DNA of 64,000 bases, from assembly GCF_030247195.1 (NCBI RefSeq), contig NC_080671.1, forward strand, positions 1,454,501-1,518,500, read 5' to 3'. This document shows, piece after piece, positions 1 through 9,820 of the stretch (position 1 is its first letter; the number at the start of each line of letters is the position of its first letter). The notes under the pieces are model-generated. The model saw only the letters and a list, made by a program, of their open reading frames with translations, had not been told where the DNA came from and did no database searches. A program made the position numbers and the translations under genes. Source of the DNA: Topomyia yanbarensis (lineage: Eukaryota > Arthropoda > Insecta > Diptera > Culicidae).

Positions 1-333
1 TAACTTTTAATATTTAACTGAAAAAATAGCATACTTGGCAACACTGTCGGCAAAAAAAAATATTTTTTATAGACTCCTTGAACAATTTTCTTCAAAAGCC
101 ATCCTGTGGTTTGATTCTAGAGTAAATAGAACCGGAGATATGATCAAAAGAAAATCAAGGATTTTGACAATTTGCCAAAACGGGGGGTGCTCCCATGACC
201 CGAGGGGTGGTTCAATTGTCACAAAAATTTGGGTTTTTATATATTGGCCCTAGATGAACAATTCCTCTAAATTTTGTTCAAATCCGTGGAGGTCGATTAC
301 ACGTGCCTTGATCACTTCGCATGGAATGACCCG
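1..333 (+). repeat. Interspersed repeat, copy A (end facing right)
   Basis: The same sequence occurs inverted at about 2997-3770 and again at 60819-61310. Shared landmarks are a CGGGGGGTGCTCCCATGACC block, TTGGGTTTTTATATATTGGC and a terminal GGAATGACC at 325-333. It carries an empty site (about 120-126) for the MITE that splits the 3-kb copy. It begins before the window. No coding capacity is seen; the short reading frame here lies inside the repeat. Confidence 0.75.
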
Positions 334-1920
334 TATATTATTTTCTACAATTTCTGGTATGGTTCAAATATGGCTTTCTAACGGTTTACTATACAAATAA
401 AAACCAACTGCATTTTTTTTTTGACAAAATTTGCGAAAAAAATTGTTAGTTGGTCATACTAATAACTAGCTGTAACCCGGTGCGCTTCGCTACACCTATC
501 GGGACTAACTAAACGAAACAGTTTAAATATATCAAAAATAACAAATATTTTTATTATAAAAAAGAAACATTGGATCATTTGGAGAAAAATTAAATAAATT
601 GGTCGGTTTTCCTACACTAAATCGTTTGAATCCATTGGTATCATTCGAATTCATGGTAGCAGTACATCTGTTGCTTTATATTTTCTAGTTATAATGGCCG
701 CTTAAATGAAATTTTTCAACCGAAACACAGTCGTGGTGGGTCGATGTTGCGCAGTAACTAAAATAATAGGCACACAAACTTTCAATTGCAACACTTGCGG
801 TGGAAAGCCTGGTAAATCGACTGAATTAAAGAATTCAACAGGATAATTAATAGATTCATATGGGTAACCAAATTTCCATCGATTTTATTTTGGATGTAAT
901 AGTAGTTGAAATTGAAGTCAACATACGCAATCAATCAATTCTTCAACGGATTGTATTATTTCACAAAATCATGTGGAAATGTGGTACAATTTGTTGTTGC
1001 GTCGATTAACATTTTCCCAATTCATATATCCTAGATTTTCTTGACGAATTGACCTGCGACGGTGAATATATGAATCATTCAATAAAAGAATACACCTATT
1101 AGTGGAAAGTTGTTGATGGAGGCGGGGGTAAAATTAGTTATGAGAAATGGCACATTTAAAATAATTTAGACTTTGAGTTATGGTGTATGTCTCCTGAAGA
1201 GTCACTGTAACTCACCTAATTTTCAGTATTTTGCGGTGAAGGTTTAGGAAAATATTACTCAAATGTTACATTTTTTGGCGACGATACCTACTCCCTGATT
1301 TCATCAGTGGGTGTGGAATAACGGGCAAAATTTGACGAAGATCGCCGACGACGCCACAAAATATTTGATTGGTTCCGTTTATGTATCATCGTGAATTCGT
1401 CCTATATAACAGTGTTGCATTCTTTCAGCACTTTACTTATACCCGAAGTTTGATTGATATTGTAAGTAGCGTTTTCCGTAAGTGCACGATTTACTAACTA
1501 TTTTAGGGTAGAGCTGTTCGTCCATCATCCAGAAATGTTAATTCAACTTCAGATGAAGCGATCGCAAGTGCAATTTTCAATTAAATTTTTGACCTAATTT
1601 AATTTTCGACAAATTCATGCAATTCATCAGTATTATATTGTCATTCGCCTAAAAGTTCTCTATTAAACAAATTCTTGCCATTCCATTTGTGTACTGGTAA
1701 ACCTAAAGGCAATAAAATTTTAGAAGTTTGTGTCGTAACTGCCGGAACTGCGGCGTAATTTGTAGTCTTCCTCCCGTGGGGTCGAGTCGCCCTCCATCAC
1801 TCCTTACCAGAAAGTTTCTAATGTAATTCTTTTTTTATTATGGAAAATATCTAATTTAAATTCTTAGTTTCTGAAGGAAAATTACGAATTTAAATTTCTT
1901 AAGGAAAATTTCAAATTTCT
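334..1920. other. AT-rich DNA without a recognisable gene
   Basis: No reading frame of protein quality is seen. A short GC-richer stretch near 470-515 (GGTGCGCTTCGCTACACC) resembles the edge of an interspersed repeat, but I cannot name the family. The rest appears to be AT-rich intergenic or decayed repeat sequence. Confidence 0.4.
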
Positions 1921-1956
1921 TTGCTGGCTATCCACCGGTAAGTAGCTCGTTTGCAC

Positions 1957-2166
1957 ACTCGAGGGTGGTTGCTCGTAGCAACTAAAACAGGCGCGCTAGT
2001 TCCCGCGAATTGCTGCGCGTCGCTGCTTATCGCTTGGTTGTTCGGTCGGTTGCTCCTAGCAACCGCGAAGGGCACGCTGCTTCCCGTCAATTGCTGCGCG
2101 ACGCTCGAGGGTGGTTGCTCCTAGCAACTGAAACGGGCGCGCTGGTTCCCGCGAATTGCTGCGCTT
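1957..2166 (+). repeat. Three GC-rich direct repeats with GGTTGCTCCTAGCAACC palindromes
   Basis: Units of about 55-63 bp recur at 1957-2018, 2045-2103 and 2102-2164. Each has a GTTGCTCSTAGCAAC imperfect palindrome followed by a GGCRCGCT, TTCCCG, AATTGCTGCGC block. The GC content differs sharply from the AT-rich flanks. Short frames overlap here on both strands, but their amino acid content simply reflects the repeat, so I do not call a gene. Confidence 0.65.
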
Positions 2167-2619
2167 ACTATTCACCTCTTGATGGTTGCTGCTCCTAAGT
2201 GCGCAATCTGGCTCGATTTCCTCGCACTGTCTTTTGGGGTTGGGAGAGTTGTCGCGTTCGCTTCGCCGTCCGAATGTAGAATGAGCTTGGGTCCCGCATA
2301 CCACAGACTTTATAGCTGTTCGGTCTCATGTTTGGATGGTTGCCCACGACAACTATGCGTCTCGCATACCATCAAACTTGTTGGCCAATAGTTTGAGCGG
2401 ACTGACTTCCCTCAGGAAATTATAGAATTCATGTCATTGACACACCTCGGCTTTGCCTTACAGATTACCAATGCTTATTAGAATTTCTTCTGTAATATTA
2501 TTTAGAACCACTTTTTGTTTCAAATTTCAAATTTTATTCAGTAACAAATATATTTTTTTTAATTTAATTATTACTACTCCACAGTTTGATTTTGTGATTT
2601 TCTCAATTGATAGATATTG

Positions 2620-2975
2620 CCTCAGAAACCCTCCCTCTCCTTCAGGTTCCGAAAACTTCGATCATGCCCATCTTCTTAATGGAAGAAATACGTATGCCTA
2701 AGTATATATAGCTAAAAAAGCTCTTCAGTACACCGCCCCCCCCCCCTCTCTCCTTCCTCGGCTCCAGTTCTCCGATCCCCCAACATCACGCACAAAATCC
2801 ATCCCATGACCATCTCCTTGGTGTAAGGTGTAAGGAATGTCAAAATCGAATTCTTCGCTAATAATCACATTGAATGAATAGATAGGATTACTTTAGAACC
2901 CCCCCCCCCCCCCTCTTTCGTGGTCCACCCCACCCAACATGGCCACCTCCTTAGTGGGAGAAATACATATGTCAA
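2620..2975 (+). repeat. Degenerate C-tract repeats
   Basis: Three related stretches near 2625, 2733 and 2898 each have a C-rich start (runs of about 13-18 C in the last two), then a C-rich segment and CATCTYCTTRRTG, with GGAAGAAATACGTATG or a similar ending in two. The spacing is irregular. They appear to be a decayed tandem repeat. Confidence 0.45.
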
Positions 2976-2996
2976 ATACTATATGGAGATATAAAT

Positions 2997-3770
2997 GGGT
3001 CATTCCACGCGAAGTGATCAAAAAAAGATGCAAACTTGAAATCGACCTTCACGGATTTGAACAATATTTGGAGGAATTGTTCATAGGGCCAATATATAAA
3101 AACTCAAATTTTTGTGTCAATTGAACCACCCCTCGGGTCATGGGAGCACCCCCCGTTTTGGAAAATTGCCAAAACCCTTGATTTTATTTTGATCATATCT
3201 CCGATTCGATTTAGGGTGATGAGCCTATTTTCACCATACTAAGCAAGGTGCCTCATTAATTCGGTAATCTCTTGCCTTACAATCAATGGAATGCGTAAAA
3301 ATTGACATCAACCGCTTTGCTTCGTTGTTAAGAACCAATAGAATAACACAAATGCATTGAAAACAGTAAAATTCTCGTGTTTGAGCACAATGAAAGCTCG
3401 AATCGAGTGCCCCTGTTGTTGCGCTACCATTTGACTCAATGCGTTGAACAAAGATGGCAGACACCGCTCTAACCAACGGCTTCATATGGGTAGGGTGATA
3501 ATAGAAACATAGCGCAAATAGGCCCATCACCCTACTCTAGAATCAAACCACAAGATGACTTTTGAAGAAAATTGTTCAAGGAGTCTAGAAAAATATTATT
3601 TTTTGCCGACAGTGCAGCCAACAATGCAATTTTTTCAGTTAAATATTAAAAGTTAATTTTTCTCTCAATACATATATTTTAATTTTGAAAATTTTAATGC
3701 CATCGCGTTCCTCAGACATTTTTACATAAAAAACACTTATCGTCCCAATATAATATGAGCGCATCCTGAG
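2997..3770 (-). repeat. Interspersed repeat, copy B (inverted relative to copy A)
   Basis: This is the reverse complement of copy A, extended by TTAATTTTTCTCTCAATACATAT and a segment ending GCATCCTGAGATA, both of which also occur in the 60.8-61.3 kb copy. It is interrupted at 3214-3532 by a MITE. Its GGTCATTCC end faces that of copy A, so A and B look like two separate insertions in opposite orientation. Confidence 0.75.
3214..3532. mobile_element. TA-flanked MITE (319 bp), family M1
   Basis: Terminal inverted repeats are GGGTGATGAGCCTATTT on the left and the complement of GGGTGATGGGCCTATTT on the right, flanked by TA at 3212-3213 and 3533-3534. The homologous position in copy A (about 120-126) has no insertion and one TA, which confirms the boundaries. 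Related copies lie at 26195-26513 and 30395-30684. The TA duplication fits Tc1/mariner-type or similar transposition. It has no coding capacity. Confidence 0.9.
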
Positions 3771-3799
3771 ATATACTATTAGATTTTTCTACATAAGAA

Positions 3800-4800
3800 T
3801 TACTATTTTTCATCAGCCGAACTCAGCCTCTTTCCGAGAAGTACAGCCAGGTTTAACCTCACACTTGAGCTATGGGAAGAGGTTGGGGTAAAACGGATAC
3901 ACGTGTTTTGTCCGGTCATTCGAACTACCTTCAATCGATTTCCTGGATTATTTGGCATAAAAAAATAAATTTGATCAACCGCTTTCTGCTTCTTTCTGAA
4001 ATATTGAGTAAGGTATATCACCACGCTTGTATTATGTAAATAATTGGGGTAAAACGGATACAAACGTTTCGTGCGGGCATTCCAACTATCTTCAACCGAT
4101 TCCCCGGATTTTTCTATATAAGGATTACTACTTATCATCAGCCACCTTCAGCCTCTTTTCGAGAAGCACAGTCAGGTTTAACTTTCCACTTGAGATATGG
4201 GAAGATTTGGGGTAAAACGGGTACACATGTTTCGTGCGGCCATTCTAACTATCTTCAATCGATTTCCCAGAATTTTTTGCATAAGAAATACTACTTTTGA
4301 TCAACCGCATTCAGCCTCTTTCTGAAATGTAGAGCCTTTATACTTGAGTATAAAGTAGGTTTGACTTTATACTTGAGTTATGGGAAGAATTGGGGTAAAA
4401 CGGGTACATACGTTTCGGGCGACCAGTCTAACTATATTCAAACGATAACCTGGATTTTTATTCATAAGAATCATCACTTTTGATCAGTCGCATATAGCCT
4501 TTTACCGAAATATAAGGCCAGGATTAACTCCAAACTTTAGTTTTGCGGAGAATTGGGGTAAAATGGGTGTATACGTTTCGTGAGATGATTATAAATGTCT
4601 TCAACCGATTCTCTGGACTTTTTTACATAAGAAATATCAATTTTTGTCAGTCGTTTCCAACTTTCTTCCGAGTTATATATTAAGTTTTGAAAATAAACGA
4701 AAAGGAGAATTGGGGCAAAACGGGCATGATAACGTACCGTGTGGTCATTGCAAATACTAGCAATCAATTTTTCAGCCCTTTTTACATAAGAAAAACCTTA
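3800..4800 (+). repeat. Degenerate tandem array, about 160-bp unit, six units
   Basis: The core GGGGTAAAACGGRTACA recurs at 3885, 4046, 4209, 4392, 4555 and 4712 (spacing 161, 163, 183, 163, 157). Each unit also has a CTATCTTCAAYCGATTYCC segment, TTTTTxCATAAGAA and CAGCCTCTTTC. The longer fourth spacing comes from a local duplication around 4330-4380 (TTTATACTTGAG twice). The several frames here are by-products of the repeat. Confidence 0.85.
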
Positions 4801-5218
4801 TATGGTAAACGACATCCAGCCTTTTCAAAAAATGTCGCGTTTTGGGTACATTTTTTTCCACTGTGCACTGCTTTCACAAAATCTGTTATTTTCAGTAATT
4901 GTACATTCTACACAACTAGTCACAACTATTTCCAACAGCAGATTTTCACATTTAGAAAAACAGGCAACATTCTGGCCGAAAATTTTGAAACGGAGCACCT
5001 ATATCGAAACGTTAGAAAACGTTCGATTTTTGTAAATTGAATCATTACACTAACCTGTCTAAAAATCACACAAATAACTTTTTTATTTTGTGCCATTCTA
5101 CTTGAAAGCGACGATATTGTTCACAAGTGGCTCACTTACCATCCAACGCTCTTGGCAAGCCACTTTCTGATGCTTGTAATAACAAAACTTCAATTTGATT
5201 CTTTGTCGATAAATTGAT

Positions 5219-5234
5219 GGCCCTGAAAAGGGCC
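5219..5234 (-). terminator. Histone mRNA 3' stem-loop (H2B pseudogene)
   Basis: On the minus strand this reads GGCCCTTTTCAGGGCC, the canonical metazoan replication-dependent histone stem-loop bound by SLBP. It lies 24 nt after the stop of the H2B remnant. Purine-rich sequence suitable for U7 snRNP pairing (around CAAAGAATCAAATTGAAG) follows on the minus strand. Confidence 0.9.
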
Positions 5235-5258
5235 TTCTGTTTGGACAGTGTTCGGAAT

Positions 5259-5370
5259 TTACTTGGAGCTGGTGTATATGGTAACAGTTTTGGTGCCATC
5301 TGAGACGGCGTGCTTGGCCAACTCTTCCGACAGCAGCAAACGGACGGCGGTTTGAATTTTGCGGGAGATG
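5259..5370 (-). pseudogene. Histone H2B 3' remnant
   Basis: The minus-strand frame ending at a TAA (5259-5261) encodes [10 protein letters not shown], then [16 protein letters not shown] and a YTSSK end. These match the C-terminal alpha-C region of H2B, which in animals ends in ...HAVSEGTKAVTKYTSSK. Only about 36 of about 123 residues remain. Upstream, at about 5435-5442, is TATAAAAA on the minus strand, so promoter-like sequence is joined directly to the 3' third of the gene and the rest is deleted. The longer overlapping minus frame (5098-5571) is a shadow in another phase. Substitutions at conserved positions (E to K, K to I) agree with decay. Confidence 0.85.
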
Positions 5371-5434
5371 CTGCAAACGAACTGCTGCATGCTGATGCTG
5401 CAAACGAACTGATCGTGAACAACAGCCTGCTGAG

Positions 5435-5442
5435 TTTTTATA
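5435..5442 (-). promoter_or_regulatory. TATA box of the H2B remnant
   Basis: The minus strand reads GGTATAAAAACTC. It lies about 70 bp upstream of the first recognisable H2B codons, the arrangement expected for a histone promoter whose gene body has been deleted. Confidence 0.5.
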
Positions 5443-5820
5443 CCTGACTACAGCACAATGTAAGCTCGTCCTTTTTTGTGTTGTCCTCAATATGTGTTCT
5501 TCGTAGCTCCACCCCTTCGTTGGTCGACCACATATTTTTGATAAAGAACAAAATTTAAATTGTGTTTCCAATACGGTGATTATCGAACACTCAGGGTAAA
5601 GAGAGTAATGTAATACGGCACCTTGGTAAAATGTTTGAGAATTGAAACTTTTTATGAAAGCGCCTAGTAAAAATGTTTTCCATTTTACTCCAGTTTGTTT
5701 CTGACCATATTTGCAATTTGCGTACTGAAATAAATCATAATTTAGGGTTTAATCCAAATTGCCCTCCAGGGAGAAACAGTCCATGAAACATGCAAACTTA
5801 TTCTTTGAAATGATTCTGGT

Positions 5821-5836
5821 GGCCCTGAAAAGGGCC
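5821..5836 (-). terminator. Histone mRNA 3' stem-loop (H4 pseudogene)
   Basis: A second perfect GGCCCTTTTCAGGGCC on the minus strand, 33 nt beyond the stop of the H4 remnant at 5870-5872. Two such elements within 0.6 kb, each in register with a histone 3' end, exclude coincidence. Confidence 0.9.
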
Positions 5837-5869
5837 TTTTTTATAATGATACAAGTGAGTTCTACCTTT

Positions 5870-6131
5870 TCAACTTCCAAATCCATACAAAGTGCGTCCC
5901 TGCCGGTTCAGAGTATAGACGACATTAATTGCGGTTTTGCGCTTGGCGTGTTCAGTGTAGGTCACGGCATCTCGGATGACATTTTCCTACACACCATCAG
6001 CATTCGTAGATTAAATCGGAGATGCATTTTACACCACCACGACGAGCCAGAGCCGAATGGCGGATTTGGTGATTCCCTGGATTTTATCACGAAGAACCTT
6101 GCGATGACGCTTGGTACGGGAACGCAAACAT
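5870..6131 (-). pseudogene. Histone H4 pseudogene
   Basis: The minus strand encodes KRHRKVLRDKIQGITKSAIR near 6060-6120 and, nearer the stop, [17 protein letters not shown] followed by a shortened segment and [11 protein letters not shown]. These are the conserved tracts of H4 in correct order, about 103 residues in a normal gene. The middle (normally [22 protein letters not shown]) is frameshifted and has in-frame stops, and the glycine-rich N-terminus is not recognisable. The stop is followed by a histone stem-loop. A TATATA lies upstream on the minus strand near 6218-6225. With the H2B remnant on the same strand, this looks like a dead fragment of a histone repeat unit. Confidence 0.88.
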
Positions 6132-6679
6132 GATACCGCTCATTGTACCGTCCGGACGAGCATGTTGCTCGTGTGGTAAGCGAGCACCCACTGATACAAA
6201 ACAAGCTCGCGTGACCTGTATATAGAACGTTCCCGTATGGAATGAAACGCTTACATGCTCCTTTTTGACGGCTCTGCGTGGGATATGCTGGCAAATTGCG
6301 CATTTTCCTCGCTGTTTCCGAAGGATTTTCTGAAAATCTTTGTTTTGGTTTATTTATAGTAGTCGCAGTAATTCCGAAATTTAACACGAAATACGTGCAC
6401 AAATTTCCGATCAGATAGTGTAAAAATATTGCAATTTCGTCCAGTAGAACGGAAGATATTCGCATTTCAAACCTGGGAAAATTTCTCAACTGAACTTTTT
6501 GAAACGGGACCCCATATTGAAACGCTAGAAGTATTCTACTTCAAAAAACCTGAGTGTACATATTTTCGGCTGACTGCCGTTCAGTCGTTCAAAAACCTTA
6601 GTGCTATATACTCATTATACCTAACTTAAAACTCTTTTTAGACACATTAAAATCAAAAATACCATATGCAGTTCTATGC

Positions 6680-7562
6680 CGGGGGATCCAAAGAAGAGGC
6701 GGGTTCCGGAATCGGCGCTAAGGAGCATAAAAGTTTACTTTCTGGAGTAGATCAGGACAATCGATGTTTCCAGTGATAACAGACATCTACTTTATAGTCG
6801 AAACAAGAACTTAAACGACTTCGACTAAAGCTAATCACTTTGCACTTGATTATGTTCAAATCCATTCCGTTGAGTTTACACCAATCTTGAACGATGTCAG
6901 CTTGAAGAACTACATAGTCTAGAGGAGATTTTATGTTTCGGAAAATCTTCAGGTCGTCGGCATATAACAGCTTTTCAGACTGGATTCGCTCGCAGAGGTC
7001 GACCCGAGATGACTGCCTTGCGGGACCCCAGACGCTAATTCGAAAACAGTCGAGGTAAGGTTTGCAAATTTCACATAAGCTGATCTACTGTCTAGGTAGA
7101 ACTTCAGCCAATTAGTTAGCCAGATGGGAAAGCCAAGCCTTTCCAGAAACTTTATCGAAAGCTTTTGAAAAGTCAAAATATACCGCGTCTACTTGGTGTC
7201 GTTCTTCCACAGCAGGGTACAAGACACTGGTATAAACCAATAGATTTAAAAGAGTCGAGCGTTTCTTGAAACAGCCAGGTCTGTAGTTTTCCACACGCTG
7301 CGCGCTTCTCGTTTTGTGAATGGGGGTTATCGCTCCAGTTTTCCATGCGCGAGGAAACCCGCCTTCTGTAAGAGACCGATTGAAGATAATGGAGAGGGGA
7401 GTCATAAGAGAATCTGCACATCCTTTCATTAGTTTCGGGGGTAAACGATCAGGGCCGGCGCCCTTATCCGGATTAACGTTACTCAGTGCTGTACGTATAT
7501 CGCGCTCAAGTAGAGGAGAGTTCGAAATTGCAATATTATAAGATGTTGAAACGCGAGACGTA
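6680..7562 (-). pseudogene. Non-LTR retrotransposon reverse transcriptase fragment
   Basis: Minus-strand frames carry the RT fingers and palm: NPDKGAGPDRLPPKLMK, the PIHKT/ENYRP block, FDFSKAFDKVS (catalytic motif A with Asp), SGVPQGSHLG (motif B), then a damaged stretch and a thumb-like DWCKLNGMDLN with FSRSRLSSCFDYKVD near 6780-6880. At least two frameshifts separate them, and the YADD motif falls in a damaged stretch. The sequence is typical of Jockey/CR1-like RTs without RNase H, but I do not assign a clade. It ends abruptly near 7560, where a Gypsy fragment begins on the other strand. Confidence 0.8.
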
Positions 7563-9017
7563 ATGACTTTCATTACTCATAGAGGGTTATACCGCTTTAA
7601 GCGCCTGCCCTTTGGATTGGTCTCAGCGCCCGAGATTTTTCAGCGGGCAATGGACGAAATTCTCGCCGATTGTGAGGGTTGTTACTGGTACCTTGATGAC
7701 GTGGTGATCGAGGGAAGCACCGATGAGGAACATGATGCTCGTTTGAACAAGGTATAGTTTCGGTTCCTATTTTTATTTCTCTGTTATCAATCGTCAAAAA
7801 AATAAAATAAATAAATAAATAAATAATAAACACTGAAATACTGTTCAACTTAGGTACTGCAAAGATTTAAGGAGAGAGGTGTGGTTTTGAACCAAGATAA
7901 ATGCAAATTTCATGTAACACAACTAGACTTTCTTGGGTACACAATCAGTCAACAAGGTATTCTTCCATCAGACTCCAAATTAGATGCAGTAATGGGATTT
8001 AGAACACCTGAAAACGAGAATGAAGTAAGATCAGTTCTTGGTTTAGCCAATTACATGGGAAAATTCATACTTAATTTAGCTGCCATAGATGAACCTCTTA
8101 GGAAATTAACACAGAAAGGATTAATGTTTCGTTGGGGAGAACCTGAGGAATCAGCTTTTCTCGAGATAAAATCTAGAATAGCCAATGCAGGTTGTCTGGG
8201 ATTTTATAGATTGGAAGAGGAAACCTCACTAATAGCAGATGCTAGTCCTTATGCCCTGGGAGCAGTTCTTATACAGACGAACAATCAAAACGAGTCTCGT
8301 GTAATTGGATTTGCTTCTAAATCATTGACCGATACCGAAAAAAGGTATTTCCATTCGGAAAAGGAAGCTTTGGCCTTAGTATGGGGAGTAGAACGTTTTC
8401 AAACATTCTTGATTGGAAGAACTTTCAATCTGTTAACTGATTGCAAGGCCCTAACCTATCTTTTTACACCGATCTCGCGGCCTTGTGCCCGTAGTGAAAG
8501 GTGGGTCCTTCGGCTTCAGAGTTTTCAGTACAAAATTGTATACATATCTGGTCAATTGAATATAGCCGTCGTCCTGTCGCGACTTTCAACTCTCCAACCT
8601 AAGCTGAAGGAGAAAGGTAAACAGTATGCGCATAAGAGACGTCACGCAACGCCAAGTAGCATTGGTATTGGAGATCAAGTTTTGGCAAAAAGGCCGAAGA
8701 AGTACAACAAATTGGATTCCGATTATTCACCGGAGGTGTTCGATGTGCTAAGGAAAGACGGGACCGATGTAACTATTCGCTTTACTTCATCGGGCAAGCA
8801 GTTCCGTAGAAGTGCAGCCCACCTCAAAGTAATTCCGCGAAATGATAACGATGCGACTGACTCTTTACTGGATGACCAGGATCGTAACAGGACAGTCTCT
8901 GGAAGCGAAGTTATAGAAAATGTAGAACCTGCTCAATCTGTCAATGTTTCCACAGAATCCCGGTCGAAATGGATGAGGACTGAGCCTTCGCGGCTTAAAG
9001 ATTATTTTGCTTATTGA
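7563..9017 (+). pseudogene. Gypsy-type pol remnant (RT, RNase H, integrase tail)
   Basis: The first block (7563-7751) encodes THRGLYRFKRLPFGL and CYWYLDDVVIEG, the YxDD catalytic motif of an LTR-element RT. After a 102-nt interruption the frame resumes at VLQRFKERGVVLNQDKC and runs through the RT end (FLGYTISQQG) and a Ty3-type RNase H (LIADASPYALGAVL, HSEKEALALVWG, LLTDCKALTYLF) to about 8590. It then passes directly into an integrase C-terminal tail (KGKQYAHKRRHA, DVTIRF, RRSAAHLK). The protease, early RT and the whole integrase zinc and catalytic core are missing, so it cannot transpose on its own. The 3' LTR follows at 9044. A GT...AG boundary makes the interruption look like an intron. 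Confidence 0.88.
7752..7853 (+). other. Intron-like or inserted 102-nt segment in Gypsy RT
   Basis: The segment starts GTATAGTTT and ends TGTTCAACTTAG. Removing it joins AAC AAG to GTA CTG, which continues the RT frame through N-K-V-L-Q. It has an immediate in-frame TAG, contains an (AAAT)n tract at 7796-7830 and has a mosquito-like intron length. A GTA repeat at each edge also allows a small insertion with duplication. Confidence 0.55.
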
Positions 9018-9043
9018 AAGATTCATTATAAGGAAGGTAGGGA

Positions 9044-9251
9044 TGTAGGGTATCACCCATTATTACCTACATTTAATGCTTTGGGTATCTCATATTAATG
9101 TTTTGTGTATTTCCAGAGAAGCGTGCACACGAGGTGAGATTTGACAGATGAGACGGGAGCTTAACGAGGAAAACGTGCAGACAAATATTAGTGCCTCGGA
9201 TTGCGGAAAATATAAGTACAAATCGAGAATAATACTGCGTTAATTACTACA
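9044..9251 (+). repeat. Probable 3' LTR of the Gypsy remnant
   Basis: After the pol stop (about 9015-9017) comes a purine-rich tract AAGGAAGGTAGGGA, then TGTAGGG...TTACTACA, a TG...CA-bounded segment with TGTAG/CTACA short inverted ends. The position and polypurine tract fit a 3' LTR. No 5' LTR is present, because the element is truncated at 7563. Confidence 0.6.
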
Positions 9252-9734
9252 GTAAGAAACTCAAGTTGAATGTTAGAATAAACGAGCCAGTGAGTGTCTT
9301 CAGTAACTCCGAAGGTTTTGAGGTTATCTAGAATATCTTCACCACTTAAACCTTTCAAGTCAGGACAATAGATTGTGTATTTTGTTGTATTAAGCGTGGG
9401 GTGTTCGCTAACTATTAACATTAACGCCATCGCAAAAGATTGTGATTTTGGTTAGTTTTTCAGCCTGCTAACGATCTAACGATTTTAAGAGCAGCGTTCC
9501 ATCCTTTGACATTGATATTTCCACTCCTCTGGAGTGGAAATATCAATGTTCTCAATTACATTTTTTTTTTATTATAAACGGGTTCAGTTCATCCATCGTC
9601 TTTCCTTGGTCAGTCCTGGTGACCACTAGATACTTTCCGCCATTATCTGTTCCATCCATCCGTTGTTGCTTAATGAATTGGTTTTCGTTGGCTGCATCAC
9701 GTTGTGCTAGTCTCTTCGATTTTCTGCCAGACAC
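9188..9734 (-). pseudogene. Retrotransposon ORF1 (gag-like) remnant
   Basis: Minus-strand frames encode KYLVVTRTDQGKTMDELNPF and, after a frameshifted stretch, HPTLNTTKYTIYCPDLKGLS with an EDILDNLKTFGVTE segment. This order (a hydrophobic strand before a LNP-F-I helix, then LNT-K--IYCPDL) is typical of ORF1 in insect non-LTR retrotransposons. The two blocks are in different phases. No zinc knuckles remain. It has no link to the plus-strand element that starts just to the right. Confidence 0.55.
9510..9548. repeat. Perfect 18-bp inverted repeat, 3-nt loop
   Basis: CATTGATATTTCCACTCC, then TCT, then its exact complement GGAGTGGAAATATCAATG. It sits in the frameshifted part of the gag remnant, where no conserved coding constraint is visible. 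Confidence 0.85.
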
Positions 9735-9820
9735 GACAGTAGCTCCAGGCGGCTGTTCGTGATGCGACAGCCAATCCTAAACAAGACAGCACATTCAATA
9801 GTTCCAAGCAGAAACCAAAC

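Noticed and set aside
1..3770. A single foldback transposon made of copies A and B
   Set aside because: The GGTCATTCC ends face inward and the outer sequences continue, so they are better read as two insertions in opposite orientation.
5098..5571. 157-residue Arg/His-rich protein on the minus strand
   Set aside because: It is out of phase with the histone H2B remnant and has no support as a gene.
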